Shown here: positions 10,294 through 11,313 of the stretch, piece by piece
Numbering within the stretch: position 1 is the first letter of the stretch
Layout: each line of letters begins with the position of its first letter
Origin: DAIDAN01 sp049303335
GTDB taxonomy: Archaea; Aenigmatarchaeota; Aenigmatarchaeia; Aenigmatarchaeales; DAIDAN01
Assembly: GCA_049303335.1 (NCBI GenBank)
Contig: JBAQNA010000016.1
Coordinates: 1-11,313 of the forward strand
Length of the DNA: 11,313 nt
Direction: 5' to 3'
The notes under the pieces: generated by a model
Database searches by the model: none
What the model was told of the DNA's origin: nothing
The model's input: the letters and a program-made list of their open reading frames with translations, nothing else
Translations under genes and position numbers: made by a program

Positions 10294-11313
10294 TTGACGC
10301 TTCATGATATTTTCTCGGATTTTATGGAGGCGAAGTCGCTTTTCCAGAGCAGGGACGTGCTTTCCATATCTTTCACCCCGGAAAACATCCCGCACCGCGA
10401 GAAGCAGATAAACGACCTGGGAAAGATACTCGCACCCTCGCTTCTCGGCGCAAAGCCCAGCAACGTTTTCATCTACGGCCGCACAGGCACGGGAAAAAGC
10501 CTCGTGTCGCTTTATGTAACGTCCGAGCTTTTGAAAACAATAAGGGACAAGCAGGACACAAAAATCAAGACAATCTACATAAACTGCAAGATGAAAAAAT
10601 CCGCGGACACCGAGTATCGCCTTATCGCATCGATAGCAAAGGAATTCAGGAAAGAGGAATATTTGTTTGATTGGAATGATGTTCTTGAAAACAATGAGAT
10701 ATTCAGAAATGTTCTAAACCAGCGGTTTAATATTGCCTGGATAAAAGCAGCAAAATTTGAGAAAACCGGCGACGATATAATAAAAATATTTACTGAAAAA
10801 AACATCTTATTGTTAAAAATTAACAACGAAAAAACAAAATTGAACCTAACTATCAACGACGACAGGAACGCTGAATTTATTGTAAAGGCAAAAAACAACA
10901 AGCTAAGCATATACAAAGAGGGAAAAAACGAAATACCGTTCACAGGGCTGCCAACGGAGCAGGTCTATAAAATATTTTTCGAGAGCATAGACAGCGAGAA
11001 GCAGGTGATAATTCTCATAATAGACGAGATTGACGCGCTGGTTGAAAAAACCGGCGACGGCATACTTTACAATTTGACAAGGATGAATCAGGAGCTGAAG
11101 AACGCAAGGCTCTGCATTATCGGAATAACAAACAACCTTTCCTTTATTGACAATCTTGACCCGCGCGTGAAATCATCGCTTTCGGAGGAAGAACTGGTTT
11201 TTCCGCCGTACAACGCGGTGCAACTGAAAGATATATTGCGCGAGCGCGCGGAAAAAGCGTTCTCGCCGGAAGCGCTTGACAACGGCGTGATAGAGAAGTG
11301 CGCGGCCTTGGCC
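10294..11313 (+). CDS. cdc6: Orc1/Cdc6 replication initiator with internal insertion (3' end outside window)
   Basis: 340 residues visible; the gene runs off the window. TTG 10294 has GGTGAT at the local standard spacing and yields the family N-terminus LHDIFSDFMEAKSLFQSRDV, then IPHREKQINDL. AAA+ motifs are Walker A GRTGTGKS (62-69), Walker B LIIDEID (D244, E245), sensor 1 IGITNN (N280) and the arginine-finger box LDPRVKSSL (R291), then FPPYNAVQLKDIL. The protein binds origin recognition boxes as an ATP switch and recruits MCM helicase. The lid end and C-terminal winged-helix domain are outside the window. Residues ~121-212, between the first AAA+ helices and IPFTGLPTEQVY, are an insertion where relatives have only a short link. 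Its DNA is much more AT-rich (21/60 and 15/60 G/C in two hand counts versus 35/60 at 10441-10500). The candidate origin lies directly upstream. Confidence 0.93.
   Translation, partial: MTLHDIFSDFMEAKSLFQSRDVLSISFTPENIPHREKQINDLGKILAPSLLGAKPSNVFIYGRTGTGKSLVSLYVTSELLKTIRDKQDTKIKTIYINCKMKKSADTEYRLIASIAKEFRKEEYLFDWNDVLENNEIFRNVLNQRFNIAWIKAAKFEKTGDDIIKIFTEKNILLLKINNEKTKLNLTINDDRNAEFIVKAKNNKLSIYKEGKNEIPFTGLPTEQVYKIFFESIDSEKQVIILIIDEIDALVEKTGDGILYNLTRMNQELKNARLCIIGITNNLSFIDNLDPRVKSSLSEEELVFPPYNAVQLKDILRERAEKAFSPEALDNGVIEKCAALA

Noticed and set aside
10111..10395. 94-codon minus-strand frame over the orc1/cdc6 start
   Set aside because: It covers the initiator's promoter, ribosome site and N-terminus on the opposite strand, with no family features.
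10654..10929. Intein in orc1/cdc6
   Set aside because: The insert is only about 90 residues, has no Cys/Ser at the upstream junction, no His-Asn at the downstream one, and no homing-endonuclease motif.

Overview
The window is archaeal chromosomal DNA. It carries an Orc1/Cdc6 initiator, an archaeal-type DnaG, a TET-type M42 aminopeptidase, archaeosine tRNA-modification domains, an archaeal pilin-like N-terminus, TATA boxes about 25-33 nt before many starts (mostly short-leader or leaderless genes), and GGTGAT Shine-Dalgarno sites at the genes that keep a leader. The phylum cannot be fixed from the sequence. A DPANN-like or other little-studied lineage is a guess from the unusual domain architectures.

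Layout. 1-620: 3' end of a LamG-domain surface protein, convergent with a type IV pilin-like protein (637-1110, minus). 1138-1146: one near-palindromic TATA box that seems to serve both the pilin-like gene and a divergent tRNA-modification gene. 1175-2506: a fusion of a radical-SAM RaSEA-like domain with the ArcS catalytic core, i.e. both late steps of archaeosine formation in one chain. 2519-2905: thioredoxin with its own promoter inside the end of the fusion gene. 2906-5944 (minus): a peptidase operon in transcription order M24, M42, M29. 6065-7285 (minus): dnaG, followed by a hairpin-plus-T terminator. 7572-7814 (minus): DUF167 protein. 7834-7927: a nested inverted-repeat element. 7950-8102 (minus): an unlisted 50-residue Cys/His mini-protein. 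8138-8695 (minus): CBS-pair protein with a C-terminal zinc ribbon and a long dyad at its 5' end. 8978-9697: XRE-type HTH regulator. 9753-9905: 50-residue two-helix membrane protein. 9906-10293: very AT-rich DNA with two inverted ORB-like elements, a candidate replication origin. 10294-end: Orc1/Cdc6, cut by the window edge, with an extra AT-rich segment of about 90 codons between Walker A and Walker B.

How the parts work together. The right end is a replication-initiation locus: probable origin, its initiator and a neighbouring regulator. The middle strand block is dominated by peptide breakdown, where a TET M42 enzyme would trim peptides together with M24 and M29 exopeptidases. The most notable items are the RaSEA-ArcS fusion, the candidate origin, the Orc1/Cdc6 insertion and the short Cys/His protein.
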